A stretch of 36,789 bases of DNA, from NCBI GenBank assembly GCA_050261415.1, contig JBLNDG010000043.1:1-36789 (forward strand), written 5' to 3'. The notes beneath the pieces were generated by a model. It saw only the letters and a list, made by a program, of their open reading frames with translations, was not told the DNA's origin and did no database searches. The position numbers were made by a program, and so were the translations under genes. This stretch comes from JBLNDG01 sp050261415 (GTDB taxonomy: Bacteria > Bacillota > Clostridia > Lutisporales > Lutisporaceae). Positions 1 through 8,776 of this stretch are shown here, in pieces (positions within the stretch are counted from its first letter, which is position 1; each line of letters opens with the position of its first letter).

Positions 1-3000
1 CTGTGCATTATCCAATAAACAAATACGCCTGGACAATGACAAATGGTATGGATGCAAGATATATCGGCTCCTTTGGCAGTGATATCAGCAAGGATATGAT
101 ATTAAAGAAGGCACAGCAATATAAGTTTGACCTTAGAGTGGATAATACCTATGGCCTATATGATACTGAAAGCAAATCCGTTGCAATTGCACCCGACGTT
201 GCGCCGGTAGCCGACTTTACTGTTGCAACCCAGGTATTAAGAGACCCTAAGAACAGCAATTATGCGACTATTACAGCAACTAACCTGTCTAAATCAACAG
301 ATGGGGACACGATAAAGAAAACCATCATGTTTTACGCTTATGACTCAAATAATGACGGAAACTTTGACAATGAAACCTGGTATTACAGCAAGGACGGAAC
401 AACATGGACTGCAACGGGGCTTACATACTCGCAGCTTGACAGCTTTGATCTGTATAACCTCAGTGGAGCCAGCAACCCGGCGACATTTACCCTTAAAACT
501 AATCAGGTAGGCAAATATAAATTTGAGTGCAAAACCATTGAGGATATATTGGCAGCCGACACCATACCTTCACTTTTGACTGCTGCGGATTACAAGACAG
601 GCATAACACTTACATCAAAGCCCAACAGCGCAAAAATTGTTGAAGTAATAAATACAGCTCCTACTGTAAGCTTTGAAGTAAAAAAGAAAAAGCCTATAGA
701 TATTTTGATATTCACAGATTATACCGGCTCCAAACTTAACAGCTTGCAATCTGTAATTAATGCAAAAAAGGCACAGCTAAATGCTATAAATGTTGACCCT
801 AATTTTATAATTGTTAATACAAGTAAAACTATAGGCACCCAGGCATTAAAAAAATATCAATATTCCAGGTACTTGCATTTTATATTCAAAATTTACGACG
901 GAGATGCTACTGATTCATGGATGCCTTCAAGCTTTCCTTTTTATAAAGACGTAGGTGGACTTTGGGAACAAACTATTTCATATGAAAAACCACTGAATGA
1001 AATGCCTTTTGGACGCATATATTCCAGGTATCAATATATCAATACAACGACCCGCAGCGGTTTTACAGAGGCTACTACACTAAATTACAGAGCTTATGAT
1101 ACAACAGGGGCATATGATAATATTGGTTTTAATTCTTATTACAACCAAAGCGGCCCGTATTACAATTGGACTTCTTTTTCAATTGACAGCGTTTATACTG
1201 ATGCTCAGTGGAACCAGGACGCATATATTGGTACTGATAATTTGAATGTTACAAGTATAGATATAGCCTCAATAAAAACAGCGACCTTAAGGGCAGGCAG
1301 TGACAGATATGCAATTTTCCTGTCTGACGGTAAAAGTAAGGATTATTCACAATCCTTTGGCAATAACTTTGCCTTTGGTTCTTTGACGGAGGATATAAAA
1401 ACATATATAAACCAGAATAACTTTAAGGTGTATACGGTAGCTGATCCAAGAGCAATGAATACCCTTATATCTAAAGAAATAGGCGTTGATGTTCAGGCTT
1501 GTGACTCGATAGTATCAGGTTATGATTGCTCATTGGTTTGGTATCAAACAGCAAACGGTTATTATTATTTCTACAATACAAAAACAAATAAGCCTTATGT
1601 GATTGATAGCAGTACCTTTGGTGAAGTTAAATCCGTTATATACCCGGGATTCATTTTAATGAAAAACGGTACTACTAAATTTTTTGACGGTTCTTCCTTT
1701 TATACTGTGCCGATTAACAATATTATTTCTGTACAGAAATTGGATGGTTACAACTCTTTTGCGGTTGTAACCAGCAGCAATGTATATATAGTAGATGCAT
1801 ACAATAAGTGGTCAATAAAAGCTACAATACCAACTTCTAGTTTTATTGCTGCTTATTATGGTGTTAACAATACTTACGCTTATGCTGTTATTGCTTCAAG
1901 CAATAGTGTTTCGATTGTTAACCTTAATACAATGACTATAGTAAATACATTTGCACAGAACAACTTCATATCGCTTAATATAAATTACCGTTATAGTATA
2001 ATCTTGGCAGACAGTGACAGTATAGACGTTATAAACGCTTCTAACATGACATTATACAGAACATATACAATTCCGGGAGGCGTAAAGCAAATATATCCGA
2101 AAAGCGGTTTAGCGGCTATTAATGATGCAACATACGGTTCTGGCATTTATGTTCTGAACAATACAGGACGGATTTACAGATACAAAGATACGAATTATGA
2201 TGATTTGATTGACGCAGGTTCGGCACTCCCCGCAGCTTTTAGTTCCTATAATATTAAGTCTATACCGGATTATATTACAAGTTCTATGGGCACCGCTAGT
2301 TTTTATATGCTGACCACTGACAATAAACTGCTTTACTACCAGTACGATACAAATGCAATAACCGTTAAGAACAGTAACTTTCCTGTTGTAGAGGAATCAA
2401 TTTATGGAAGCAACATAGTTGTTCGCCTCAGTAATGGTTCTGTATATGCTAGTTACCCTATTGTTGTAGACCAGCGTTATTCTCATAAAAAAGAGGATTA
2501 CTATAATATTTATGGCCAATCTTCCTTTTTTAATGTGCCGTTACCATCGGGAGTTACAGTTAAGCAACTAATAAACACAGTTTGGGGTATGTTTTTATTG
2601 GATACAAATAATAATTTATATCAGATAACATATACAGCCGTATATCAAGGCGATCAAAGCCCCCGTGTAACACTTTACAAAAGTGGAGTTAGCAGCTTGC
2701 TTAATAGCACCGACCAAGCCATATATTTTACATTGACCAACGGTGATATATACCATAGATACAAATATTATAACTATACATATGTAGAAACATTAACCAA
2801 TTTGAAAAAGCTTGCTATAACTGATAGTGGTACTGATTATTTGCTGTATAATGATGGAACCGAAAGACGTGGTATAATATCAACCAATATCACAATGACG
2901 AATCCATCAGCCGGTTATATTACACTTAATGATTTGGTTTCCAGCAATCTCAGCAGTGTTACCTTTGCGGCAGGACAATATTCTCAGGCTTTGGACTACC

Positions 3001-4673
3001 TGACCACGCAATATACCGCTGACCCGAGCTATACAACCAATTTTATCCTGGTTGGAGATACAGTTGATTACAATGTAATATACCAAGACTATGAAAATGA
3101 CCTTAAATATAACGAATACTGGACATATAGCCATGATGCCGATTATTTTGAAAATTCCTGGGGCACGGCAGCTTTTAGCGGCAAAACCTTGAACACCCCA
3201 GTAAAAACCTTTGATAAGCCCGGCAAATATACTATAAGCATCAAAGTTAAAGATAATCCGAAAAATGATACAGGGTTTGACAATTACAGGTTATATAATC
3301 AGGGTATTGTATCGGCATCTTTATATGTTCACCGTGCAGGGGTCCCGGTAATTAAAACTTCTATTGTACCTAATGGTTCATATTTCAAATTGGAAGCATC
3401 AGATGGGGGAAGCTATGACCTTGACCATATTTCCATGGTGGACAAAGGTATTGTTGCGAGGGAATGGCGGTGGAAGGAAGCGCTGGATAGCACATGGCAT
3501 AATGGGAGGATCGTTAAGGCTGACTGTCTGCCTACACAAATCTATTATATACAATTGAGGGTGAAAGATGTAGAAGGTGTTTGGTCCGACTGGAAAACAA
3601 TCACGGTCAAAGACGGAAATCCACCGGTTGCCCAATTCAGGATAGATAATAATCCGCTTAAGGTTAATGATTTACTGAAACTAATTGACCAATCCCATGT
3701 CCAGAGTTTTTCGGTATTATCGCAATGGCATTGGATAGTCAAAAAGTTAAATTCAGATGGTAACATACCAGGTACAAACATACAGGATGAAAAATATGCA
3801 AATAGCAATGCTGGGACTGGTATTTTGACCGGGTATGATACAAATGTAAAAACCAACTATGCAGATACAGGTACCGGGATATATAGGATTTATTTAAGAG
3901 TAAAGGACAGTAACGGGCGATGGTCGGACGGAGGATCAGACAGTCTATATAACATAAATAGTTTCTATAGTCAGGACCTGACGGTACAGGAGAGCTTCAA
4001 GCTTTCCGGCTTCAGGGTAACAAAAGTAAGGGATCTGAAGCTTGAAAGCTATTACTACAACCCTGCAACCGGCAAATATGATGATAAACCGATAACAGTG
4101 AATAACATGGCAGTTGACTATCAAAACTTTGGAGGTATGGTGGACGGGCTATCCAAAGGATATGTGTTTGAATTCGCAATTGATTCTGTAAATTTCAATG
4201 ATGAGGCTGATACAATAAAGATAATGCCTCATTTCTACACTTGTGATTCATATCGTAGAGATCCTGAAGAAAGAACCCTGTACTGGGAAAATAGCAGGCA
4301 TGAGGTGTTAAAGGCAGGGGAAGGCGGTCATGTTGCATGGAATACTATAGAATTAACCAAGAATGACAGGATTGAAACAGATGTGAACAATGCAACATGG
4401 AAGGGTTCATATCTCATCCCTGGTACAGCATGGACTGCTCCAAGTAGTACTACAACGGAAACTGCAAAAGAAAACATGATTAACCGTGATATAATAGTGA
4501 GTTTTGAGATAAAGGGATATAAGAACGGCGTACTTAGATATGACTATAATCTTCAGCAGTGGCCTTTGGAAAGAACAATTGCAAAGCACCCCTACGAGAT
4601 AGGCGATGTCATCAGATACAGTTATTTAAAGAGCAATTTGGAGGATAGCGATATAAAAATTAACCGTCCTTAA
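1..4673 (+). CDS. Giant secreted vWA-like / propeller-like / PKD-repeat protein, 5' end outside window
   Basis: The frame is open from the first bases, so the start codon and any signal peptide lie upstream; 1,556 codons are visible. Numbering from base 3, residues about 225-500 resemble a von Willebrand factor A fold: a hydrophobic strand ending in DYTGS (near residue 240, a variant of the MIDAS motif DxSxS) and a later strand AIFLSDGK (near 440). Residues about 510-960 are short beta-rich repeats (for example LLDTNNNLYQI) that look like a beta-propeller. From about 1010 to 1330 there are PKD/Ig-like modules with typical phrases such as YTISIKVKDNP and IYLRVKDSNGRWSD. No C-terminal anchor or LPxTG motif is seen; the protein ends in INRP. 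It is Asn/Tyr/Ser-rich, as expected for a surface protein. Its place just before the Tad pilus operon suggests an adhesion or pilus-associated role, which is inference. Domain limits are approximate. Confidence 0.8.
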   Translation, partial: VHYPINKYAWTMTNGMDARYIGSFGSDISKDMILKKAQQYKFDLRVDNTYGLYDTESKSVAIAPDVAPVADFTVATQVLRDPKNSNYATITATNLSKSTDGDTIKKTIMFYAYDSNNDGNFDNETWYYSKDGTTWTATGLTYSQLDSFDLYNLSGASNPATFTLKTNQVGKYKFECKTIEDILAADTIPSLLTAADYKTGITLTSKPNSAKIVEVINTAPTVSFEVKKKKPIDILIFTDYTGSKLNSLQSVINAKKAQLNAINVDPNFIIVNTSKTIGTQALKKYQYSRYLHFIFKIYDGDATDSWMPSSFPFYKDVGGLWEQTISYEKPLNEMPFGRIYSRYQYINTTTRSGFTEATTLNYRAYDTTGAYDNIGFNSYYNQSGPYYNWTSFSIDSVYTDAQWNQDAYIGTDNLNVTSIDIASIKTATLRAGSDRYAIFLSDGKSKDYSQSFGNNFAFGSLTEDIKTYINQNNFKVYTVADPRAMNTLISKEIGVDVQACDSIVSGYDCSLVWYQTANGYYYFYNTKTNKPYVIDSSTFGEVKSVIYPGFILMKNGTTKFFDGSSFYTVPINNIISVQKLDGYNSFAVVTSSNVYIVDAYNKWSIKATIPTSSFIAAYYGVNNTYAYAVIASSNSVSIVNLNTMTIVNTFAQNNFISLNINYRYSIILADSDSIDVINASNMTLYRTYTIPGGVKQIYPKSGLAAINDATYGSGIYVLNNTGRIYRYKDTNYDDLIDAGSALPAAFSSYNIKSIPDYITSSMGTASFYMLTTDNKLLYYQYDTNAITVKNSNFPVVEESIYGSNIVVRLSNGSVYASYPIVVDQRYSHKKEDYYNIYGQSSFFNVPLPSGVTVKQLINTVWGMFLLDTNNNLYQITYTAVYQGDQSPRVTLYKSGVSSLLNSTDQAIYFTLTNGDIYHRYKYYNYTYVETLTNLKKLAITDSGTDYLLYNDGTERRGIISTNITMTNPSAGYITLNDLVSSNLSSVTFAAGQYSQALDYLTTQYTADPSYTTNFILVGDTVDYNVIYQDYENDLKYNEYWTYSHDADYFENSWGTAAFSGKTLNTPVKTFDKPGKYTISIKVKDNPKNDTGFDNYRLYNQGIVSASLYVHRAGVPVIKTSIVPNGSYFKLEASDGGSYDLDHISMVDKGIVAREWRWKEALDSTWHNGRIVKADCLPTQIYYIQLRVKDVEGVWSDWKTITVKDGNPPVAQFRIDNNPLKVNDLLKLIDQSHVQSFSVLSQWHWIVKKLNSDGNIPGTNIQDEKYANSNAGTGILTGYDTNVKTNYADTGTGIYRIYLRVKDSNGRWSDGGSDSLYNINSFYSQDLTVQESFKLSGFRVTKVRDLKLESYYYNPATGKYDDKPITVNNMAVDYQNFGGMVDGLSKGYVFEFAIDSVNFNDEADTIKIMPHFYTCDSYRRDPEERTLYWENSRHEVLKAGEGGHVAWNTIELTKNDRIETDVNNATWKGSYLIPGTAWTAPSSTTTETAKENMINRDIIVSFEIKGYKNGVLRYDYNLQQWPLERTIAKHPYEIGDVIRYSYLKSNLEDSDIKINRP

Positions 4674-5184
4674 CTATTTAAATTCCTGCAGCGGGAGAGT
4701 TCATACGTCACGGACTGTGCAGAAAGTCCCGGGGGTATAAGGTATGGGAGTACTATATGATTATATAGTACTCCCATATTATTACATAGGACTTCAGCCC
4801 CTGAAAAAGAACGTTCTTAAGCCTTCAAAGCTTGGTATCCGGTGTAAGGATGTATACCATATATAGGGAATATGTAATTTCTCTATTTTCCGCATATATT
4901 GTTTTAAATGAAGTAATATCAAGGAAAAGCAGAAAGTTAATGTAAAATTCTATGGATAAATATGTAAAATTTTATCTGTATATAGTATGTTACATAAGTA
5001 AGAAATAATTGAAAATGTGCGAATAAGATTACCTACATATGTATAAATATACAGAGTGGGTAATTGTACTCATAGATGGGCCATTATACTGCAACAAAAT
5101 TGATACACTTGACGGATGGTAAGGCTACATATTCATGAGTACAATGTAGACATAAACCAAAAATAAAACAAGGAGGCGGCTTCT
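4674..5184. other. Long non-coding leader upstream of flp
   Basis: There is no credible gene in this 511-bp AT-rich stretch. It holds several possible RNA hairpins: GGACT/AGTCC around 4712-4729, a perfect 16-bp stem at 4743-4778, TGGTAT/ATACCA around 4833-4860, and CTACAT/ATGTAG around 5125-5149. I looked for the conserved cores of cyclic-di-GMP class I and II, glycine and SAM riboswitches and did not find them. It ends with the flp ribosome binding site AAGGAGG at 5170-5176. It may contain the Tad operon promoter, but I could not pick one with confidence. Confidence 0.5.
4743..4778 (+). terminator. Perfect 16-bp hairpin after the giant surface gene
   Basis: TATGGGAGTACTATAT (4743-4758) and ATATAGTACTCCCATA (4763-4778) pair perfectly around the loop GATT. 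It lies about 70 bp after the stop codon. The following run is only ATTATTACAT, a poor U-tract, so it could be a weak terminator, an mRNA 3'-end stabiliser or part of a structured RNA. Confidence 0.55.
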
Positions 5185-5373
5185 ATGTTAATGAAAATGT
5201 ATAATATCTGGTATGACATAAAGGAAACTTTAAAGGAGAAGAAAGGACAAGGTATGGTTGAATATGCATTAATCATAGGATTAATCGCAGTAGTAGTAAT
5301 AACTGTCCTGACGAATATGGGTACTAATATTCAAGGAAAATTCCAGGAAATCGTAACCAAATTAGCACCGTAG
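5185..5373 (+). CDS. flp: Flp-type pilin (type IVb)
   Basis: A 62-residue prepilin, the expected main subunit of the Tad/Flp pilus. A short basic leader (KETLKEKKG) is followed by QGMVEYALIIGLIAVVVI. This matches the Flp rule G|xxxxEY, which places cleavage after Gly21 with Glu26 at mature position +5 and leaves a 41-residue mature pilin with one hydrophobic helix. The start has an ideal AAGGAGG eight bases upstream. It is the first gene of the Tad operon and the only Flp-type pilin in the window. It is followed by a hairpin that probably lets it be made in excess over the assembly proteins. The prepilin peptidase needed to process it is not encoded in the window. Confidence 0.95.
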   Translation: MLMKMYNIWYDIKETLKEKKGQGMVEYALIIGLIAVVVITVLTNMGTNIQGKFQEIVTKLAP

Positions 5374-5392
5374 AAATAGTTGCAGACTCCAC

Positions 5393-5428
5393 GACCCTAC
5401 TTGTATTTATCAGGTAGGGTCATTTTAT
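5393..5428 (+). terminator. Hairpin between flp and tadE (likely partial terminator)
   Basis: GACCCTAC (5393-5400) pairs with GTAGGGTC (5414-5421) across a 13-nt loop, followed by ATTTTATCT. A weak terminator or 3' stabiliser directly after the major pilin gene would raise pilin mRNA above that of the downstream assembly genes. That role is inference. Confidence 0.6.
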
Positions 5429-5466
5429 CTATCTGATATACTAACTGCTCTGAAAGGAGGCATAGC

Positions 5467-5850
5467 ATGAAGCTTAACAAGAAAGGCCAGTCACTGGTGG
5501 AGATGGCGCTGATACTACCTATTATAGTATTGCTTCTTATGGGTATGGTTGAGTTTACCAGGATATTCGGTTCTTATCTGCTTATTACCCATGCATCACG
5601 GGAAGGTGCAAGAATGGCCTCCATTGGAAAGAGCGATACCGTAATAGTAGATAGTGTCAAGGATAAGGTAAATGTTCTGAATGTAAGCGACCTGCAAATT
5701 ACGCTCACTCCGGACGAAAGCACAAGAAGAAGCGGGGATGATGTTAAGGTGTCCGTTAAATATAAGGTAATCATATATGCCCCGGTGATAAGCAGTATTA
5801 TTCCCAATCCTTTGGAGATGGAAGCCAATACATATATGAGGGTGGAGTAA
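5467..5850 (+). CDS. tadE: TadE-like minor pseudopilin
   Basis: A 127-residue protein with the TadE signature. The N-terminus has the prepilin-like pattern KKG|QSLVE (Gly7, Glu at +5), then a hydrophobic helix ALILPIIVLLLMGMVEF and the characteristic RxFGSYLLITHASREGARMAS segment seen in TadE family members. The C-terminal part is a small extracytoplasmic domain. The ribosome binding site is GAAAGGAGG. In Tad systems TadE is a pseudopilin matured by the prepilin peptidase and needed for pilus assembly. The next gene starts one base after its stop codon, so the two are probably translationally coupled. Confidence 0.92.
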   Translation: MKLNKKGQSLVEMALILPIIVLLLMGMVEFTRIFGSYLLITHASREGARMASIGKSDTVIVDSVKDKVNVLNVSDLQITLTPDESTRRSGDDVKVSVKYKVIIYAPVISSIIPNPLEMEANTYMRVE

Positions 5851-5851
5851 T

Positions 5852-6766
5852 ATGAAATATATATATAACAAAAGAGGAAGCAGCTCAATAATAATGCTTT
5901 TCATGGTAACCGCACTTATTGCTCTCATGTCGTTAAGTGTGGATGCCGGGCTGTTGTATCTGGAAAAAACCAGGCTCCAGGACACTGTTGATTCGGCAGC
6001 CTTAGCTGCAGCTTCAATGTTCGATAAGGGAGAAACTGAAATACTGCAGGAAGCATATAAATATGCAAGTCTCAATGGGGTTGCCCCTGAGGATCTCACG
6101 GTTGATATTTCTGAGGACCATAGAAAGGTAAAGGTCAGCACTTCAAAAAAAGTTGACCTGTATTTTGCCAAGTTCCTGTCCATATCGGATGCTGATATAA
6201 AGGCCAGTGCTACCGCCACTGCGGGGCCGATTTCCTCTACAAAAGGTATACGTCCCTTTGCTGTGGAACAGCAGGAGTTCATTTACGGAGAGACATACAC
6301 ACTAAAGAAAGGCGGTGGTGGAGGGAATACAGGGAATTTCGGGGCTGTTGCATTGGGAGGAACAGGGGCGTCGAATTACAGGAATAATCTCTCCAACGGG
6401 TTTAATTCCAACCCGCCTTTGAAAATCGGGGATGAGATAGAGACCGAACCCGGTAATATGGCAGGTCCAACCAGAGATGGGATAAATGACATTATAAATT
6501 CAGATACCAATACACACAGTGAAGACTTATCAAATCTGGAACTTAATTGTCCGAGGCTTATAAAGATACCGATTGTTGATTCGCTGGATGCTTGCGGTAG
6601 AAGTACAGTTAAGATTGTTGGGTTTGCTGCGTTTTTCCTGGACGATGTAGTTAATAGAGGCGGTCATACGGAAATAACGGGACGGTTTGTGAAAATCATA
6701 GGCGAGGGTGAAATCGACGAATCGGCAGAGGATTATGGCCTGTTTGGAGTAAAACTGGTTGAGTAG
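5852..6766 (+). CDS. TadG-like pilus assembly protein
   Basis: A 304-residue protein with the TadG-type N-terminus: RGSSSIIMLFMVTALIALMSLSVDAGLLYLEKTRLQ followed by a DSAALAAA motif, which is the classic start of the Tad/TadG family and forms one membrane helix with an extracytoplasmic body. The N-terminal Gly9 is followed by SSSII, with no Glu at +5, so processing as a pseudopilin is less certain than for TadE. The middle contains a Gly-rich linker (GGGGG near residue 156). No complete vWA domain is visible, unlike longer TadG proteins. It sits between tadE and cpaB, and its ribosome binding site lies inside the end of tadE. Confidence 0.85.
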   Translation: MKYIYNKRGSSSIIMLFMVTALIALMSLSVDAGLLYLEKTRLQDTVDSAALAAASMFDKGETEILQEAYKYASLNGVAPEDLTVDISEDHRKVKVSTSKKVDLYFAKFLSISDADIKASATATAGPISSTKGIRPFAVEQQEFIYGETYTLKKGGGGGNTGNFGAVALGGTGASNYRNNLSNGFNSNPPLKIGDEIETEPGNMAGPTRDGINDIINSDTNTHSEDLSNLELNCPRLIKIPIVDSLDACGRSTVKIVGFAAFFLDDVVNRGGHTEITGRFVKIIGEGEIDESAEDYGLFGVKLVE

Positions 6767-6789
6767 CAAAGGGCACTGGAGGGACATAG

Positions 6790-7533
6790 ATGGAGAATTT
6801 GAATAAGAAAATACTTGTAATTTCAATATTAATGGCGCTGGTTACAAGTCTTTTGCTGTATTTTTATGTATCCGGAATGGATAACGGTAAAGATGAGGTT
6901 AAACTTGAGGATATATATGTAGCTAAAGTTGAAATACCGGCCAGGACTGTAGTAAAAGACGATATGATAATGAAGGTGCAAATCCCCAAAGATGTATCAA
7001 TACCAGTAGGTCTTAGAGAAAAGAATCAGATAGTGGGTAAATTGACCAAGGAAAGGATAATCAAAGGGGAGCCTATACTTCCCGAAAGGTTGTATAACGG
7101 CGGCAAAACAAATATGGCGTATATAGTGCCGAAGGGAAAGCGGGCGGTAACCATTGGAGTGAATGAAGTGGTCGAGGTAGGAAACTTCATTGTCCCAGGC
7201 GACTATGTGGACATAATAGCAACCTTTGATGAAGCAAGTGTTGATATGGGTGGAAGAAAGGTATACTACCCCAAATATACAAAAGTGATACTTCAGAACA
7301 TACAAATACTAGGCATAGGTCAGGACATGGAAGTGGATAAAAAGGAAGAAAAGAAGCTTCCGACAAGTGCAACGCTTGCAGTGACATTGGAAGAAGCAGA
7401 AAAGCTTGTACTTGCAGAGGAAAGCGGAGTCCTGAGGCTGGCACTAAAACCTGCTTCAGATACTAGTCAAGTTCAAACGAACGGTATTTTGAGAAATGAC
7501 CTTGTTGTTCCAAAAGGAAAGCTGGAGTTTTAG
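6790..7533 (+). CDS. cpaB: CpaB/RcpC pilus assembly protein with SAF domain
   Basis: A 247-residue protein with an N-terminal membrane anchor (ILVISILMALVTSLLLYFYV) and a SAF domain from about residue 40 (DIYVAKVEIPARTVVKDDMI). The C-terminal half matches the RcpC/CpaB pattern, with PKGKRAVTIGVNEVVEVGNFIVPGDYVDII. In Gram-negatives CpaB partners the secretin channel; here no secretin is present, so it presumably acts at the outer face of the membrane or in the cell wall. The start has GGAGGG upstream, and the gene lies 23 bp after the tadG-like gene and 18 bp before cpaE. Confidence 0.93.
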   Translation: MENLNKKILVISILMALVTSLLLYFYVSGMDNGKDEVKLEDIYVAKVEIPARTVVKDDMIMKVQIPKDVSIPVGLREKNQIVGKLTKERIIKGEPILPERLYNGGKTNMAYIVPKGKRAVTIGVNEVVEVGNFIVPGDYVDIIATFDEASVDMGGRKVYYPKYTKVILQNIQILGIGQDMEVDKKEEKKLPTSATLAVTLEEAEKLVLAEESGVLRLALKPASDTSQVQTNGILRNDLVVPKGKLEF

Positions 7534-7551
7534 TACAGGGGGGTAAATCAT

Positions 7552-8742
7552 ATGGAAAATAAAATCAGGATAGTTATCGCGGACGATTCAGATCAGACAA
7601 GGGAAAATATAGCATCAATATTCAGCTTCGAAAAGGATATAGAAATAGTAGGTGAAGCAAGGAACGGAGCTGAAGCGATAGATGTAGTAAAGGCAAAAAA
7701 ACCAAACATTGTATTAATGGATATAAATATGCCTGTATTGGATGGTATTAAGGCAACACAAGCTTTGACGGAAGAAGGAGCGGAAGGTTCAATCATTATG
7801 ATGTCCATTCAGGGTGAAGGCGAATATATAAAGAGGGCTATGTCAGCAGGAGCGAGGGATTATGTCGTGAAGCCCTTCGGAGTTAAAGAGCTTGTGGACA
7901 CAGTAAGGCATGTATTTGAATTGGATGCTACAAAGAAGAAAAAAACCGGAAACGATGCATCGGAAAAGATTGCAACCAAAATTATAAGCGTATTCTCCAC
8001 AAAGGGTGGAGTAGGAAAGACAACAATAGCAACAAATCTTGCAGTGACACTATCCAACCTGTTAAACAAGAAGGTTGCCCTGCTGGACTTTGATTTGCAG
8101 TTCGGAGATGTTGCTATCTGTTTGAATCTATATGTAAAGAACTCAATAACTGAGGTCGTAAAAGATATTGCAAATATAGAACAGGATACAAGCCTGATTG
8201 ATGAATATCTCCTTACACACTATTCGGGCGTGAAGGTGCTGGCTGCCCCTGTAAGGCCTGAAAATGCGGAATATGTAACCTCTGAGCATGTTAATAAAGT
8301 GATAGAGTTTTTAAAGGGCAGGTATGACTATATTATCATAGATACATCGAACGGTTTTAGCGATGTTGCAATAACTGCACTTGATGCATCAGATATGATA
8401 ATATATGTATCCACTTTGGACCTGCCTTCCATCAAGAATACAAAGAATGGCTTAGAGGTTATGAAATCCCTCAATTACCCTAATGAGAAGGTTAGAATTG
8501 TCGTCAATAAATCTAATGAAAGCTTCGGGATTAAGTACAGTGACTTTGAGAGTGCTTTGAACGTTGATATATGGACTATGATACCCGATGACCTTGCAGC
8601 GGCTACAGTCTCGGTAAACAATGGACACCCGATTGTAACGCACAGGAGGACTTCACCGGTTTCAAAAAAGATTTACAAGCTTGTACTGAGCATTGCCGGT
8701 GATGAAAAGGAAAAGAAGAATATATTTGCAGCGATGTTTTAA
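7552..8742 (+). CDS. cpaE: CpaE/TadZ pilus-localising ATPase with intact receiver domain
   Basis: A 396-residue, two-domain cytoplasmic protein. Residues 1-123 are a response-regulator receiver domain in which all the key residues are present: acidic pair Asp11/Asp12, phospho-acceptor Asp57 (LMDINMP), Ser85 and Lys107 (VKPF). Residues 143-396 are a MinD/ParA-type ATPase with the deviant Walker A motif KGGVGKTT at 151-158 and the switch segment LLDFDLQFGD. TadZ/CpaE proteins place the pilus machine at the right cell site. Many have a degenerate receiver, so this complete set suggests genuine phosphorylation control; the partner kinase is not in the window. The ribosome binding site is GGGGGG. 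Confidence 0.95.
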   Translation: MENKIRIVIADDSDQTRENIASIFSFEKDIEIVGEARNGAEAIDVVKAKKPNIVLMDINMPVLDGIKATQALTEEGAEGSIIMMSIQGEGEYIKRAMSAGARDYVVKPFGVKELVDTVRHVFELDATKKKKTGNDASEKIATKIISVFSTKGGVGKTTIATNLAVTLSNLLNKKVALLDFDLQFGDVAICLNLYVKNSITEVVKDIANIEQDTSLIDEYLLTHYSGVKVLAAPVRPENAEYVTSEHVNKVIEFLKGRYDYIIIDTSNGFSDVAITALDASDMIIYVSTLDLPSIKNTKNGLEVMKSLNYPNEKVRIVVNKSNESFGIKYSDFESALNVDIWTMIPDDLAAATVSVNNGHPIVTHRRTSPVSKKIYKLVLSIAGDEKEKKNIFAAMF

Positions 8743-8776
8743 CGATGATATGAGGTTAAGGTAAGAGGTGGTATTC

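Noticed and set aside
4674..5184. Cyclic-di-GMP riboswitch before the Tad operon
   Set aside because: The conserved core sequences of class I and class II aptamers were looked for and not found.
5596..6282. Open frame of 228 codons on the minus strand
   Set aside because: Antisense to tadE and the tadG-like gene, both supported by family motifs.
8768..8776. GTG at 8768 as the cpaF start
   Set aside because: It overlaps the ribosome binding site that serves the ATG at 8777.
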